Shown here: positions 15,500 to 24,345 of the stretch, piece after piece
Numbering within the stretch: the stretch's first letter is position 1
Layout of the letters: each line of letters opens with the position of its first letter
NCBI RefSeq assembly: GCF_010731695.1
Contig: NZ_AP022586.1
Coordinates: forward strand, 3,906,001-3,970,000
DNA length: 64,000 bases
DNA from: Mycolicibacterium litorale
GTDB taxonomy: Bacteria; Actinomycetota; Actinomycetes; Mycobacteriales; Mycobacteriaceae
Direction of reading: 5' to 3'
Notes under the pieces: model-generated
Seen by the model: the letters and a program-made list of their open reading frames with translations, nothing else
Told to the model about the DNA's origin: nothing
Database searches by the model: none
Made by a program: the position numbers and the translations under genes

Positions 15500-16153
15500 T
15501 CACTTCGCGATCGCGATCAGCGCACCCGGTCGCAGCCACCGCATGATCCCGACGAGCGTGCCGTCGTCGATGGCCACGCATCCGGCGGTCGGGCCGCCGT
15601 CGGTGGAGTGCACGAAGAACGCGCCGCCGTTGCCCGGGACGCGGGCCTTGTTCACCCCCATCACCACCGCGTGCCGGTACTGCGGAATGTCGAGGTTCTC
15701 GGTGCCGGCGCTCAGTGACGTGTTGAAGCGGCACTGCTCCTTCTTGCACACCTGCATGGTGTTGTAGGTGGGGCTCGTCATATCGCCGTCCCACCAGTGG
15801 TCGGGCCCTACCTGCACGTAGGGCAGACCGCCGCCCGGGTTGGGTTCGGTACCGAAGGCGAAGTCGAGGGTGAACACCCCCATCGGAGTCTTCATCTCCC
15901 CGTCGTGGGTCTGCGGCGCCATCCCCTTCGCGCCGATGAACGCGGGGATGCCGACGCCGATCGGCTGCCACCCCGCCCCGGCGCGCTGATAGACGTCCAT
16001 CTTCGCCGACGAACCGCCAACGCCGACAACGGAGATCACCTGGGTGGCGCCTCCGACGGAGGATGCGAACCACGGGGCGGCGGCGCGTGCTGACGGCGCG
16101 CCGGCCGCGATGACCAGCGCGGCCGTGCACAGCAGGGTCGACAGTCGACGCAT
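15500..16153 (-). CDS. Secreted L,D-transpeptidase-like (YkuD-fold) protein
   Basis: This 217-residue protein has a clear signal peptide (MRRLSTLLCTAALVIAAGAPSARA, cleavage expected near residue 24). Its catalytic-type motif VHSTDGGPTAGCVAI has His182 and Cys192 in the spacing of YkuD-fold enzymes that form 3-3 peptidoglycan cross-links or related bonds. It lacks the usual Arg after the catalytic Cys segment, so it is a divergent member. The ATG at 16153 is favoured because a GAGG ribosome site sits 9 nt upstream; 16162 and a GTG at 16174 are alternatives. It acts outside the membrane, probably in the cell wall. Confidence 0.85.
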   Translation of the reverse strand: MRRLSTLLCTAALVIAAGAPSARAAAPWFASSVGGATQVISVVGVGGSSAKMDVYQRAGAGWQPIGVGIPAFIGAKGMAPQTHDGEMKTPMGVFTLDFAFGTEPNPGGGLPYVQVGPDHWWDGDMTSPTYNTMQVCKKEQCRFNTSLSAGTENLDIPQYRHAVVMGVNKARVPGNGGAFFVHSTDGGPTAGCVAIDDGTLVGIMRWLRPGALIAIAK

Positions 16154-16188
16154 CCCACCCATCCTCGGCGGCACGCCTCTCGGTCACG

Positions 16189-17013
16189 TCAACGTTCGGA
16201 CACGATCGGGTCGCGACCCACCGTGCGGTGCAACCACTGCGACCACGCCTGCTCGTGAGCCGAAGCATTCTCGGCGGCGTCCTCGCCGTAGAGGTAGAGA
16301 CACACCATCGTCCGCGCCGCGTCACCCATCGCGTACGCACCGATCACCGCGATTCCGGGGCCCGGCCGGTCGACCTTCAGCATCACGTCGCGACCTTCGC
16401 GGGTCTGGTGGATCAGCTCCACCACGCCGGCCAACGGTGGTGCGCCGTCGCGGGATTCGCATCGCTGCCCGACGTCGGTGCCTGCGAGAGCCAGTCCCGA
16501 GGCGAGACGGGACCATCCGTCGTCCACACCGGCCGGGCATTCGGCCATGGTTCGCACGGTCGCGGCCGGTTGTCCCGCGAACTCGCGCAGATAGACCCGC
16601 AGCACTTCGAAGAAGATGCGCCAGCCGCCCTCGAAACCCTCGAGTTCGTCATTCCAGTCGTCTGAGTCGGTGAACAGGCTGTGCACCATCCGCACCACGC
16701 ACCGGTCGCCGCTGCGACTGGTGATCGTGATCTCGGTGGCCAACGGTCCCGGTGACCCGGTGCTGCTCCAGTCCCGCTCCTCATAGGTGAGTCGGCGCGG
16801 CGGATCCCACCCGGTCACGACGCCTTGCTGTGCGAGGCCGCCGCCGAAATCGAAGTGCAGTTCCCCGCCTTCTCGTTCCTCGACGGCGGTGGGAGTGAAC
16901 CAGCCGGTCATACCGGGTCCGGTGGCCATCGCGTGCCACACCTGCTCCGGTGTGCCAGGGACGAGGTACTCCATCTCGACCCAGCGTCGGCCGTCGTCTG
17001 CGTGTATCGGCAT
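16189..17013 (-). CDS. SRPBCC / AHSA1-like protein paired with ArsR regulator
   Basis: This 274-residue START-like (SRPBCC) protein has an AHSA1-type N-terminal half (WVEMEYLVPGTPEQVWHAMATG, then MTGWFTPTAVEEREGG and VVTGWDPPRRLTYEERDW). A second, less conserved half follows. Such proteins bind hydrophobic ligands; activity is unknown here. The ATG overlaps the stop of the upstream ArsR-type gene by 1 nt (TGATG), a common actinobacterial pairing in which the regulator controls the SRPBCC gene. Confidence 0.88.
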   Translation of the reverse strand: MPIHADDGRRWVEMEYLVPGTPEQVWHAMATGPGMTGWFTPTAVEEREGGELHFDFGGGLAQQGVVTGWDPPRRLTYEERDWSSTGSPGPLATEITITSRSGDRCVVRMVHSLFTDSDDWNDELEGFEGGWRIFFEVLRVYLREFAGQPAATVRTMAECPAGVDDGWSRLASGLALAGTDVGQRCESRDGAPPLAGVVELIHQTREGRDVMLKVDRPGPGIAVIGAYAMGDAARTMVCLYLYGEDAAENASAHEQAWSQWLHRTVGRDPIVSER

Positions 17014-17612
17014 CAGTGGCCCTCTCTCGTAACGGTTTTCGGCAGCGGGTACGCGGCCAGCAGCAGCCGGTGCGAGCGGCCGTCGGGGGCGGTGTCGTCG
17101 TGGTAGCGCGCCGCCAGCGCCGTGACGGCATTCGATAGTTCGCGCGTGAAGTCGGCGCGGTCGGCTGCGCTGCGGAATCGGATGACGGTGTCGATCGACA
17201 GTGTCGCCAACCGCCGGTCCTTGGCGCGCGCCTCCCGCCACAGGTCGCCGACCTCCCGCACCGCGCGCGCGGCCATCGCGATCAGATAGCTGGCGGAGAG
17301 CCGGTCATGGGCGCGTCCGGGATCGGCGCCCGCCGCGCCGAGCGCACCGGGTGACACCACATACGACGCGGACGTCGCGACGAGGAGGCGTTCGGTGAGC
17401 CCGCCCCACTTTCGTTCCCCTGCGGCCGTCACGAGGCGGTGCTGTTCGAGCGCCCGCAGGTGGTAGTTGACTTTCTGCCGGGTGATGCCGACGCGAGCCG
17501 CCAACGCAGCCGCCGAGGCCGGTTCCGCCAGTTCCGAGAGCAGGCGACTGCGCACCGGATCGAGCGCCACCATCGCGACGGCGGGGTCGGAGATCACTTC
17601 CACGTCGAGCAC
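17013..17612 (-). CDS. ArsR-type winged-helix regulator
   Basis: This 199-residue regulator has a winged-helix DNA-binding region early in the protein (VRSRLLSELAEPASAAALAARVGITRQKVNYHLRALEQHRLV). The rest is helical and unassigned. I choose the GTG at 17612 because AAGGGTG lies 11 nt upstream. A TTG at 17648 would add 12 residues but would place the start codon inside the palindromic operator. It is translationally coupled to the SRPBCC gene downstream. No cysteine-rich metal site is evident, so it probably senses an organic ligand. Confidence 0.85.
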   Translation of the reverse strand: MLDVEVISDPAVAMVALDPVRSRLLSELAEPASAAALAARVGITRQKVNYHLRALEQHRLVTAAGERKWGGLTERLLVATSASYVVSPGALGAAGADPGRAHDRLSASYLIAMAARAVREVGDLWREARAKDRRLATLSIDTVIRFRSAADRADFTRELSNAVTALAARYHDDTAPDGRSHRLLLAAYPLPKTVTREGH

Positions 17613-17628
17613 ACCGTCATGCTCACCC

Positions 17629-17648
17629 TTGACAATAATTTTTGTCAA
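17629..17648. promoter_or_regulatory. 20-bp palindromic operator between ArsR and PAP2-kinase genes
   Basis: TTGACAATAATTTTTGTCAA has perfect 7-bp arms and matches its own complement at 18 of 20 positions. It is AT-rich in an otherwise GC-rich region. It lies just upstream of the ArsR-type gene and 25-44 nt upstream of the divergent PAP2-kinase ATG, so it could control both directions. The regulator assignment is inferred. Confidence 0.72.
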
Positions 17649-17672
17649 TGGGTTGGCAGTTAAGTTGGCGGT

Positions 17673-19163
17673 ATGGACCTGCGCATCCGACGCCGCGGTA
17701 GTGGCCTCCGACAGATCGGCAAGGGCCTCGGCAGCCTGGACCGCGAGGTGTTCGAAGCCGTCGCGAACTCACCGAGCCCACTCCTCGACGCCACGATGCC
17801 GCGGCTGACGAGGGCCGCCGACCATTCGAAACTGTGGTTCGCCCTCGCCGCGGTGCTCATGGCCGTCGGCGGACCGCGCACGCGGCGCGGCGCCACCCGC
17901 GGGGTGCTGACGCTCGCCGTGACGAGCCTGGTCGCCAACCAGGGCGCCAAGCGCATCTGGAAGCGGGCGCGCCCCAGTTACGTACTCGTGCCGCTGGCGC
18001 GGCGCGGCAAGCGCTTCCCGACGTCCAACTCCCTGCCGTCGGGCCACTCCGCCAGCGCCGCCGCGTTCGCGGTTGGCGTCGGATTGGAAAGTCCCCCAGT
18101 CGGTTTGGCCATGTCGCTGCTCGCCGGGCTGGTCGGGCTGTCCCGGGTGGCGACCGGCGCGCACTATCCCGGGGACGTCTTCGCCGGTTTCGGGCTCGGT
18201 GCGGGCATGGCGGTGATCGGCGCCCGGGTGGTGCCGCCGACGACCCCGACGAAGCTGCCGACGGCCGCACCGCTGCGGGTTCCCACACCGCCGCGGCCCG
18301 ACGGCGCCGGCGTGGTGCTGGTGATCAACCCGGCATCCGGCGGCGGCAACGGCGCCCGCGTGGTCGAAGACGTGCGCGAAGCGCTGCCCCGCGCCGAGAT
18401 CGTCGAACTCGGCGAGGGCGACGACCTCGAACGGGTGCTGCGCGAGGCTGCCGGCCGCGCCGAGGTGCTCGCCGTCGGCGGGGGCGACGGCACGGTGGCG
18501 TCGGCCGCGGGGATCGCCAAGGAGTCCGGAGTGCCGCTCGCGGTGTTCCCCGGCGGAACGTTCAACCACTTCGCCAAGGACATCGGCTGCGACTCGGTGG
18601 CCAAGACCGTCGAGGCGATCAGGACCGGCTCGGTGGCCTGCGTCGACCTGGTGTGCCTCAACCAGGAGCACATGGTCATCAACACCGCGAGCATCGGCGC
18701 CTACCCGCAGTTCGTGCAGACCAGGGAGAAGCTGGAGCACAAGATCGGCAAACCGCTGGCCGGGCTGTACGCCATGTTCCACACGCTGCGCCGGGCAGAA
18801 CCGGTGCGCATCCAGTACGACAACGAGACACTGCAGACGTCGCTGTTCTTCCTGGGCAACTCGACCTATCTGCCGTCGGGTTTCGCGCCCGCCCAGCGGC
18901 ACCGCATGGACGACGGGCTGCTCGACGTCCGGATCCTGGAGACCGGACGGCGGTTCAGCCGGGTGCGCATCCTCACCGCGCTGATGCTCGGCCGGTTGAC
19001 GCGCAGCCCCCTCTACCACGAGATGCGCGTGCCCGAGTTCACGTTCACCGCCGTCGACGGGCCGACGGTACTGGCGTGCGACGGGGAGATCGGCCAGGAG
19101 GTCCAGACGGCGAGTTTCAGCGCGCAGTACCGAGTGCTGCCGGTGTTCCGGCCACTCGACTGA
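17673..19163 (+). CDS. Fusion of PAP2 lipid phosphatase and diacylglycerol/sphingosine-type lipid kinase
   Basis: This 496-residue protein fuses two lipid enzymes. Residues 1-185 form a membrane PAP2 domain with KRIWKRARP (93-101), PSGH (122-125) and SRVATGAHYPGD (157-168). Residues 210-496 form a DAGK-catalytic domain with NPASGGG near 219 and GGGDGTV at 269-275. The two activities are formally opposed (dephosphorylating and phosphorylating lipid head groups). The kinase may serve phosphatidylinositol mannoside or phosphatidic acid recycling, which I cannot resolve. Its 3' end overlaps a convergent second PAP2 gene by 47 nt. A palindromic operator shared with the ArsR gene lies upstream. Confidence 0.92.
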   Translation: MDLRIRRRGSGLRQIGKGLGSLDREVFEAVANSPSPLLDATMPRLTRAADHSKLWFALAAVLMAVGGPRTRRGATRGVLTLAVTSLVANQGAKRIWKRARPSYVLVPLARRGKRFPTSNSLPSGHSASAAAFAVGVGLESPPVGLAMSLLAGLVGLSRVATGAHYPGDVFAGFGLGAGMAVIGARVVPPTTPTKLPTAAPLRVPTPPRPDGAGVVLVINPASGGGNGARVVEDVREALPRAEIVELGEGDDLERVLREAAGRAEVLAVGGGDGTVASAAGIAKESGVPLAVFPGGTFNHFAKDIGCDSVAKTVEAIRTGSVACVDLVCLNQEHMVINTASIGAYPQFVQTREKLEHKIGKPLAGLYAMFHTLRRAEPVRIQYDNETLQTSLFFLGNSTYLPSGFAPAQRHRMDDGLLDVRILETGRRFSRVRILTALMLGRLTRSPLYHEMRVPEFTFTAVDGPTVLACDGEIGQEVQTASFSAQYRVLPVFRPLD

Positions 19164-19779
19164 CGCGCGGCGGGTACAGCAGCAGACACCCGACGAAGTA
19201 GGCGTAACCCAGCGCCCAGCCCGCCACCACGTCGGATGGGTGGTGGACGTTGAGCACGACGCGGCCCGCGCCGATCGTCAGGATGACCACCACTCCCACC
19301 GCGATCGCCCAGCCGCGCGCCGCGGGGCGCACCATCGGCAGCAGCACGACGAGATACGCAGGCACACAGACCATCAGGCCCATGGCGTGACCGGACGGAA
19401 ACGACGACGACAGTGCGTCCACCAGGGCGGTGCTCGGCCGTGGCCGGTCGGCGAACGCCTTCGCGAGCACCAGCACCAGCCCGCACAACTCGACGGTCAG
19501 CACCAGGAACACCGCGGTACGCACATGGCGCCTGACAAGTGCGACGACGATGACGACGACGCCGACGAGCCGCAACACCGTCGGCCCCAGCACCGTGCAG
19601 TAGACGTCCCAGGCCCGCACCCAGCCGGGGTGGGCGGCGCCGAAGCGGTAGCAGGCCTCCAGTGCGGCGCTGTCCATGGCCGTCACCCAGCTCCAGCGTT
19701 GCGTGTAGCCGATCCACATGAGCGCGAACACCGCCGCGGCGAGCACCGCCGAACCGATGAGCCACTTGCGGTTGGGCAT
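19117..19779 (-). CDS. PAP2-family membrane phosphatase
   Basis: This 220-residue protein has five to six membrane segments and the three PAP2 motifs: KAFADRPRP, FPSGHAMG and GRVVLNVHHPSDV. Family members remove phosphate from phosphatidic acid, prenyl diphosphates or similar lipids at the outer face of the membrane. The ATG at 19779 is preferred over the adjacent GTG at 19782. It converges on and overlaps the PAP2-kinase fusion, so the two proteins may act on related lipids. Confidence 0.9.
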   Translation of the reverse strand: MPNRKWLIGSAVLAAAVFALMWIGYTQRWSWVTAMDSAALEACYRFGAAHPGWVRAWDVYCTVLGPTVLRLVGVVVIVVALVRRHVRTAVFLVLTVELCGLVLVLAKAFADRPRPSTALVDALSSSFPSGHAMGLMVCVPAYLVVLLPMVRPAARGWAIAVGVVVILTIGAGRVVLNVHHPSDVVAGWALGYAYFVGCLLLYPPRVSRVAGTPAALGTAR

Positions 19780-19801
19780 CACGCCTGTCTACCAGTCGGC
19801 G

Positions 19802-20044
19802 TCACGACAGCAGGGTCAGCGCCGCCGGCCAATGCGGTCGAGACCACCCGCCCGCGCGGACACCTCCCGCGCCGAGGATGTCCGAGCCCGGCCAGTGGTG
19901 GGTTTGTGCGGCCGCGAGCGCTTTGCCGAGATACGGCGTCCACTTGGCCCACAGCAGTCCGGCCACGAGTACCACGAGGGTGAACCCGACGCCGATGCAC
20001 ACGGTGCGACGGGACACGACCTCGCCGTCGGGGTGGGTGACCAT
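19802..20044 (-). CDS. Small single-pass membrane protein, possible remnant of a UPF0718-type permease
   Basis: This 80-residue frame has an ATG start and one hydrophobic segment (about 16-32, VCIGVGFTLVVLVAGLLWAK). It continues TPYLGKALAAAQTHHWPGSDILGAGG and stops after a short tail. The start resembles, from memory, the N-terminus of mycobacterial DUF318/UPF0718 permeases, which are four to five times longer. The frame ends abruptly just upstream of the PAP2 gene. It may therefore be a truncated relic or a genuine small membrane protein. The resemblance is not verified. Confidence 0.5.
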   Translation of the reverse strand: MVTHPDGEVVSRRTVCIGVGFTLVVLVAGLLWAKWTPYLGKALAAAQTHHWPGSDILGAGGVRAGGWSRPHWPAALTLLS

Positions 20045-20104
20045 GGCGGAACGCTAACCGACGCCCCGATCGTGATCTTGGCGCGACGATTACCCTCACT
20101 TCCC

Positions 20105-20587
20105 ATGGCGCTACTGCTTCGCAAGCTCTTCCGCATCGGCAAGCTGCCCGAAGAGCTGCGCGTCGGGCTGGAGGCCGAGGGCATCGTGCACCTGGCGGAG
20201 TTCGTCCCGGTCACCCGCCGATTCACCGGCTCGATCCCCGGCAAACGGGCGACCGGCAGCGTGTCGAGCTACACCGGCGCCCTGGTGTTGACCCATCGAC
20301 GGGTGCTCGCCACGCTGTCGACGGTGCCGAAGCTGGCGGGGCGCACGATCGATCAGCCCTTCGACGCACCGGCCGCGGGTCCCGTCACCGCCGAACTCTC
20401 CGCGACCGGGCTGCGCATCGAGGTCGACGTCTCCGCCGTCGACCCCCGGTGCAAAGGCGAACTGTCCCTGCACTACAAGACCGACATCCCCGAGGGCATC
20501 CTGCTCGGCCTGCCCACCCGGCAGTTCGCCTACAGCGTTCCGCCCGAGTGGGTGTTCCGCGCCGTCGGTGTGATGTACCGCCCCTGA
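20105..20587 (+). CDS. Conserved hypothetical protein (160 aa)
   Basis: The protein starts MALLLRKLFRIGKLPEEL and contains a beta-rich middle (HLAEFVPVTRRFTGSIPGKRATGSVSSYTGALVLTHRR). The C-terminal segment is charged. There is no signal peptide or membrane helix. The repeated beta pattern with LVLTHRRVLATLS is reminiscent of PH-like or lipid-binding beta folds, but I do not recognise a named family. The ATG at 20105 follows a short divergent gap from the small membrane protein. Confidence 0.78.
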   Translation: MALLLRKLFRIGKLPEELRVGLEAEGIVHLAEFVPVTRRFTGSIPGKRATGSVSSYTGALVLTHRRVLATLSTVPKLAGRTIDQPFDAPAAGPVTAELSATGLRIEVDVSAVDPRCKGELSLHYKTDIPEGILLGLPTRQFAYSVPPEWVFRAVGVMYRP

Positions 20588-20607
20588 GGTCGAGCGGCGG
20601 GCCGGCG

Positions 20608-21030
20608 TCAGTTCGCGAGGTCGAACGCCACGATCACCTTCGTGGGGGTGATGCGAACGACCAGTTCGCCCGGCACCCCGTTGCGGCGGCCGAACTCCTC
20701 GGCTCGGTCGGCGCCCATGTATCGGCCGCCGATGCGGGTCGCGGTGTCGAGGAGTTCGGCCGGATCCTCACCGGCCGAGGCGATGCCCTGCACCTGGACG
20801 AACGAGTAGGGCGGCTGCTGATCGTCGACGCAGACGACCACCCTGGGATCGCGCCGCAGCGCACGCCCCTTCGCGGTGTCGCGGCCGGTGTTGAACACCA
20901 GCTGTCCTCCGTCGACGATGAACCAAACCGGCGCGACGAGCGGCCTCCCGTCCGAAGCGACGTACCCGAGCTTGCCGGTTCGGGTGCCCTCGGACAGGAA
21001 TGTGACCACCTCGTCGGAGAACTCGTCCAT
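20608..21030 (-). CDS. PPOX-class F420-dependent oxidoreductase
   Basis: This 140-residue split-barrel flavin/deazaflavin protein belongs to the pyridoxamine-phosphate-oxidase-like (Rv1155/Rv2074) group. It shows GKLGYVASDGRPLVAPVWFIVDGGQLVFNT, followed by GRALRRDPRVVVCVDDQQPPYSFVQVQG and a C-terminal strand with a hydrophobic end. Such proteins in mycobacteria use F420 or FMN to reduce quinones, biliverdin or xenobiotics. The substrate here is not known. It is divergent from the sulfatase gene. Confidence 0.88.
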   Translation of the reverse strand: MDEFSDEVVTFLSEGTRTGKLGYVASDGRPLVAPVWFIVDGGQLVFNTGRDTAKGRALRRDPRVVVCVDDQQPPYSFVQVQGIASAGEDPAELLDTATRIGGRYMGADRAEEFGRRNGVPGELVVRITPTKVIVAFDLAN

Positions 21031-21053
21031 TCGACGAGCCTAGAACCGCGGCG

Positions 21054-21086
21054 GGCGAACGTCGGCCGAACGGCGCGAAGTTCGCC
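21054..21086. promoter_or_regulatory. Inverted repeat in the PPOX/sulfatase intergenic region
   Basis: GGCGAAC (21054-21060) and GTTCGCC (21080-21086) form 7-bp arms separated by 19 nt, in the 127-bp gap between the divergent PPOX and sulfatase genes. It could be a regulator site or a chance feature of GC-rich sequence. Confidence 0.3.
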
Positions 21087-21157
21087 ACCACAGATAAGTT
21101 GCATCTCATGAGCCGAACACTTGCCGAACGCGCTGTGAACCGCTTCTGTGGAACAGC

Positions 21158-22555
21158 GTGACCGGACAAGAACGCGCGACATCTCCGCAGCGCGCCAACG
21201 TGCTGATCGTCCACTGGCACGATCTCGGCCGCTACCTCGGCGCCTACGGACACGCCGACGTGCAGAGCCCCCGCCTCGATCGGTTCGCCGCCGAGAGCAT
21301 CCTGTTCACCCGGGCCCACGCCACCGCACCGCTGTGCTCACCGTCGCGCGGGTCGCTGTTCACGGGCCGCTACCCGCAGGGCAACGGTCTGGTCGGGCTG
21401 GCGCACCACGGCTGGGAGTACCGCAGCGGTGTCCGCACGCTACCGCACGTGCTGTCCGAGAACGGGTGGCACACAGCGCTTTTCGGTATGCAGCACGAAA
21501 CGTCGTATCCCGGGAAGCTGGGCTTCGCCGAATACGACGTCTCCAACTCCTACTGTGAGTACGTCGTCGAGCGCGCCACCGAATGGCTGCACCACGCTCA
21601 GCAACGACCGTTCCTGCTGACCGCCGGTTTCTTCGAGACCCACCGCCCCTACCCGCGCGAACGCTACGAACCCGCCGACGCGGACACCGTCACGCTGCCC
21701 GACTACCTGCCCGACGACGACGAGGTGCGTCAGGACCTCGCAGAGTTCTACGGGTCCATCACGGTCGCCGACGCCGCGGTCGGCCAGCTGCTGGACACGC
21801 TGGAGGCCACCGGTCTGGACCGCAGCACCTGGGTGGTCTTCATGACCGACCACGGCCCGGCGCTGCCGCGGGCGAAGTCCACGCTCTACGACGCGGGGAC
21901 GGGCATCGCGATGATCATCCGGCCACCGCGCGACGCGGGCATCCCTGCCGGCGTCTACGAGGACCTGTTCAGCGGCGTCGATCTGCTGCCCACGCTGCTC
22001 GACGTACTCGGCGTCGACGTCCCCCCCGAGGTCGACGGGCTTTCGCATGCCGACAATTTGCTGGGCGGCTCGGATAAAACGCGGGAAATCCGCACTGCGG
22101 TCTACACGACGAAGACCTATCACGATTCCTTCGACCCGATCAGGGCCATTCGCACGAAGGAATACAGTTACATCGAGAATTACGCCAACCGACCGCTGCT
22201 GGATCTGCCGTGGGACATCGCCGAAAGCGCCCCGGGCCGCATTGTCGGACCCCGCGCGAGCACGCCACGACCGGAGCGGGAACTGTACGACCTGCGCGCC
22301 GACCCGACCGAACAGCACAACCTGCTGACGTCGGAGAACAAGATCAACGCCGAGACGATCGCGGGTGATCTCGCGCTCCTGCTCGACGATTGGCGCGTCA
22401 AGACCAATGACGTCATCCCGTCTGATTTCGCCGGCACGCGGATATCCGATCGCTATACCGAGACCTATCTGCGAATTCACGGGCGGGAAGTCACCAGTCG
22501 CTCGGCCATCGCGGCCGAGCGGGGAATCGAAGACGAGCGCCGCCCGGCGCAATGA
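21158..22555 (+). CDS. Type I sulfatase (formylglycine-dependent)
   Basis: This 465-residue sulfatase carries the formylglycine-forming motif CSPSRG with Cys60. Metal-binding segments are HWHDLGRYLGAYGH near the N-terminus and MTDHGPALPRAKSTLYDAG in the middle. The mid-region FETHRPYPRERY and the C-terminal RELYDLRADPTEQHNLL are also typical of the family. There is no signal peptide, so it acts in the cytoplasm. The start is a GTG. It sits directly upstream of the Stf0 sulfotransferase, the same neighbourhood as Rv0296c/Rv0295c in M. tuberculosis. It may hydrolyse a sulfate ester related to the Stf0 product or scavenge sulfate. Confidence 0.92.
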   Translation: MTGQERATSPQRANVLIVHWHDLGRYLGAYGHADVQSPRLDRFAAESILFTRAHATAPLCSPSRGSLFTGRYPQGNGLVGLAHHGWEYRSGVRTLPHVLSENGWHTALFGMQHETSYPGKLGFAEYDVSNSYCEYVVERATEWLHHAQQRPFLLTAGFFETHRPYPRERYEPADADTVTLPDYLPDDDEVRQDLAEFYGSITVADAAVGQLLDTLEATGLDRSTWVVFMTDHGPALPRAKSTLYDAGTGIAMIIRPPRDAGIPAGVYEDLFSGVDLLPTLLDVLGVDVPPEVDGLSHADNLLGGSDKTREIRTAVYTTKTYHDSFDPIRAIRTKEYSYIENYANRPLLDLPWDIAESAPGRIVGPRASTPRPERELYDLRADPTEQHNLLTSENKINAETIAGDLALLLDDWRVKTNDVIPSDFAGTRISDRYTETYLRIHGREVTSRSAIAAERGIEDERRPAQ

Positions 22556-22621
22556 ATAAACTCACCGTGAACGTAAACGCCCCGTAGGCAGCGGAATTGC
22601 GTTGCGGTTAGGCTCATCCGC

Positions 22622-23425
22622 ATGCCTTCCCAGCCCACGGCATATCTGGTCCTCGCCTCGCAGCGCAGCGGCAGCACGCTGCTGGTGGAGTCACTGCGCG
22701 CCACCGGCGTCGCCGGTGAACCACAGGAGTTCTTCCAGTACCTGCCCAAGACCAGCCAGGCGCCCCAGCCGCGGGAGTGGTTCGCCGACGTGGACGACGA
22801 GTCGATCCTTCGCCTGCTCGACCCTCTCGACGCGGGGACGCCCGATCTCGCGCCCGCGACGATCTGGCGGGACTACATCCGCACGGTCGGCCGCACCCCC
22901 AACGGCATCTGGGGCGGCAAGCTGATGTGGAACCAGACGCCGCTGCTGCTCGACCGGGCCAAGGACCTGCCCGACCGCACCGGCGACGGCCTGCTCGCCG
23001 CCATCCGCGACGTGATCGGCAGCGATCCGGTGCTGGTGCACGTGTACCGGCCCGACGTCATCTCCCAGGCGGTGTCGTTCTGGCGCGCGGTACAGACCCG
23101 GGTGTGGCGCGGCCGGCCCGACCCGGTGCGCGACGCACGGGCGGAGTACCACGCCGGGGCGATCGCCCATGTCGTGAGAATGCTGCGCGCCCAGGAGGAA
23201 GGCTGGCGCCGATGGTTCGCCGAGGAGAACGTCGAACCGATGGAGGTGCCGTATCCGGTGTTGTGGCGCAACCTCACCCAGGTGGTCGGCGACGTCCTCG
23301 AGGAGCTCGGCCAGGACCGCCGGCTGGCGCCCGCGCCGGTGCTCGAGCGCCAGGCCGACCAGCGCTCCGACGAGTGGGTGGATCGGTACCGTGCCGACGC
23401 GGAGAAGGAGGGGCTGCCGACATGA
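22622..23425 (+). CDS. stf0: Stf0-type sulfotransferase
   Basis: This 267-residue protein matches the length and signature of Stf0, the PAPS-dependent trehalose 2-sulfotransferase that starts sulfolipid synthesis in M. tuberculosis. The N-terminal [20 protein letters not shown] holds the 5'-phosphosulfate loop, and [10 protein letters not shown] follows. Trehalose or another sugar is the likely acceptor; whether this organism makes sulfolipid-1 is doubtful. Its stop overlaps the cysD start by 4 nt (ATGA), so the PAPS-using enzyme and sulfate-activating enzymes are co-translated. Confidence 0.9.
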   Translation: MPSQPTAYLVLASQRSGSTLLVESLRATGVAGEPQEFFQYLPKTSQAPQPREWFADVDDESILRLLDPLDAGTPDLAPATIWRDYIRTVGRTPNGIWGGKLMWNQTPLLLDRAKDLPDRTGDGLLAAIRDVIGSDPVLVHVYRPDVISQAVSFWRAVQTRVWRGRPDPVRDARAEYHAGAIAHVVRMLRAQEEGWRRWFAEENVEPMEVPYPVLWRNLTQVVGDVLEELGQDRRLAPAPVLERQADQRSDEWVDRYRADAEKEGLPT

Positions 23426-24342
23426 CGACCGCCGACCTCGACGCCCTGCGCGTCGACGAACTGCGGCTGCTGGAAGCCGAAGCCGTGCACATCATCCGCG
23501 AGGTGGTCGCCGAACTCGAGCGTCCCGTCCTGCTGTTCAGCGCCGGAAAGGACTCGATCGTCCTACTCCGGTTGGCGGAGAAGGCGTTTCGTCCCGCACC
23601 GCTGCCGTTCCCGGTCATGCACGTCGACACCGGGCACAACTTCGACGAGGTGATCGAGTTCCGAGACCGCCGCGTCACCGGACACGGCCACAAACTGATC
23701 GTCGCCTCGGTGCAGGAGTCCATCGACAACGGACGCGTGGCCGATCCGGGGCCTGGAGCCTCACGCAACCGTCAGCAGACCCGCACGCTGCTCGACGCGC
23801 TCGAGGCCGGCGGTTTCGACGCGGCGTTCGGCGGCGCCCGCCGCGACGAGGAACGCGCGCGGGCCAAGGAGCGCATCCTGAGTTTCCGCGACGAGTTCGG
23901 GCAGTGGGATCCGCGCGCCCAGCGGCCCGAACCGTGGTCGTTGTACAACGGGCGCATCAAGAAAGGCGAACAGGTCCGGGTGTTCCCGCTGAGCAACTGG
24001 ACCGAACTCGACGTGTGGCGCTACATCCAGCTCGAAGACCTCGAGCTGCCTTCGATCTACTTCGCCCACCAGCGTGAGGTTTTCGAGCGCGACGGCATCC
24101 TGTTGGCGGTGTCGGAGTACGTGCGGCCGCAGGACGGGGAGACCGCCGCCGTCGAGTGGGTGCGCTACCGCACCGTCGGTGACCTCACCATCACCGGCGC
24201 GGTCCGGTCGCAGGCCACCGACATCGAGCGCGTCATCACCGAGATCTCGGCGGCGACGGTGTCCGAGCGCGGGGAGACTCGCGCCGACGACCGCACGTCG
24301 GTCGCCGCCATGGAGGACCGCAAACGCGAGGGGTACTTCTGA
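23422..24342 (+). CDS. cysD: Sulfate adenylyltransferase small subunit CysD
   Basis: This 306-residue ATP-sulfurylase catalytic subunit makes APS from sulfate and ATP together with the GTPase CysN. The PP-loop is [10 protein letters not shown] (Ser40 to Asp44-Ser45). The conserved [26 protein letters not shown] and [12 protein letters not shown] segments are all present, and the protein ends in KREGYF as usual. Translation is coupled to stf0 by a 4-nt overlap. It is followed after 37 nt by cysNC. Confidence 0.96.
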   Translation: MTTADLDALRVDELRLLEAEAVHIIREVVAELERPVLLFSAGKDSIVLLRLAEKAFRPAPLPFPVMHVDTGHNFDEVIEFRDRRVTGHGHKLIVASVQESIDNGRVADPGPGASRNRQQTRTLLDALEAGGFDAAFGGARRDEERARAKERILSFRDEFGQWDPRAQRPEPWSLYNGRIKKGEQVRVFPLSNWTELDVWRYIQLEDLELPSIYFAHQREVFERDGILLAVSEYVRPQDGETAAVEWVRYRTVGDLTITGAVRSQATDIERVITEISAATVSERGETRADDRTSVAAMEDRKREGYF

Positions 24343-24345
24343 TGG

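Noticed and set aside
22606..22614. GGTTAGGCT half of an IdeR-like box just before stf0
   Set aside because: Only 12 of 19 consensus positions match and the second arm is missing, so iron control of stf0 is not supported.
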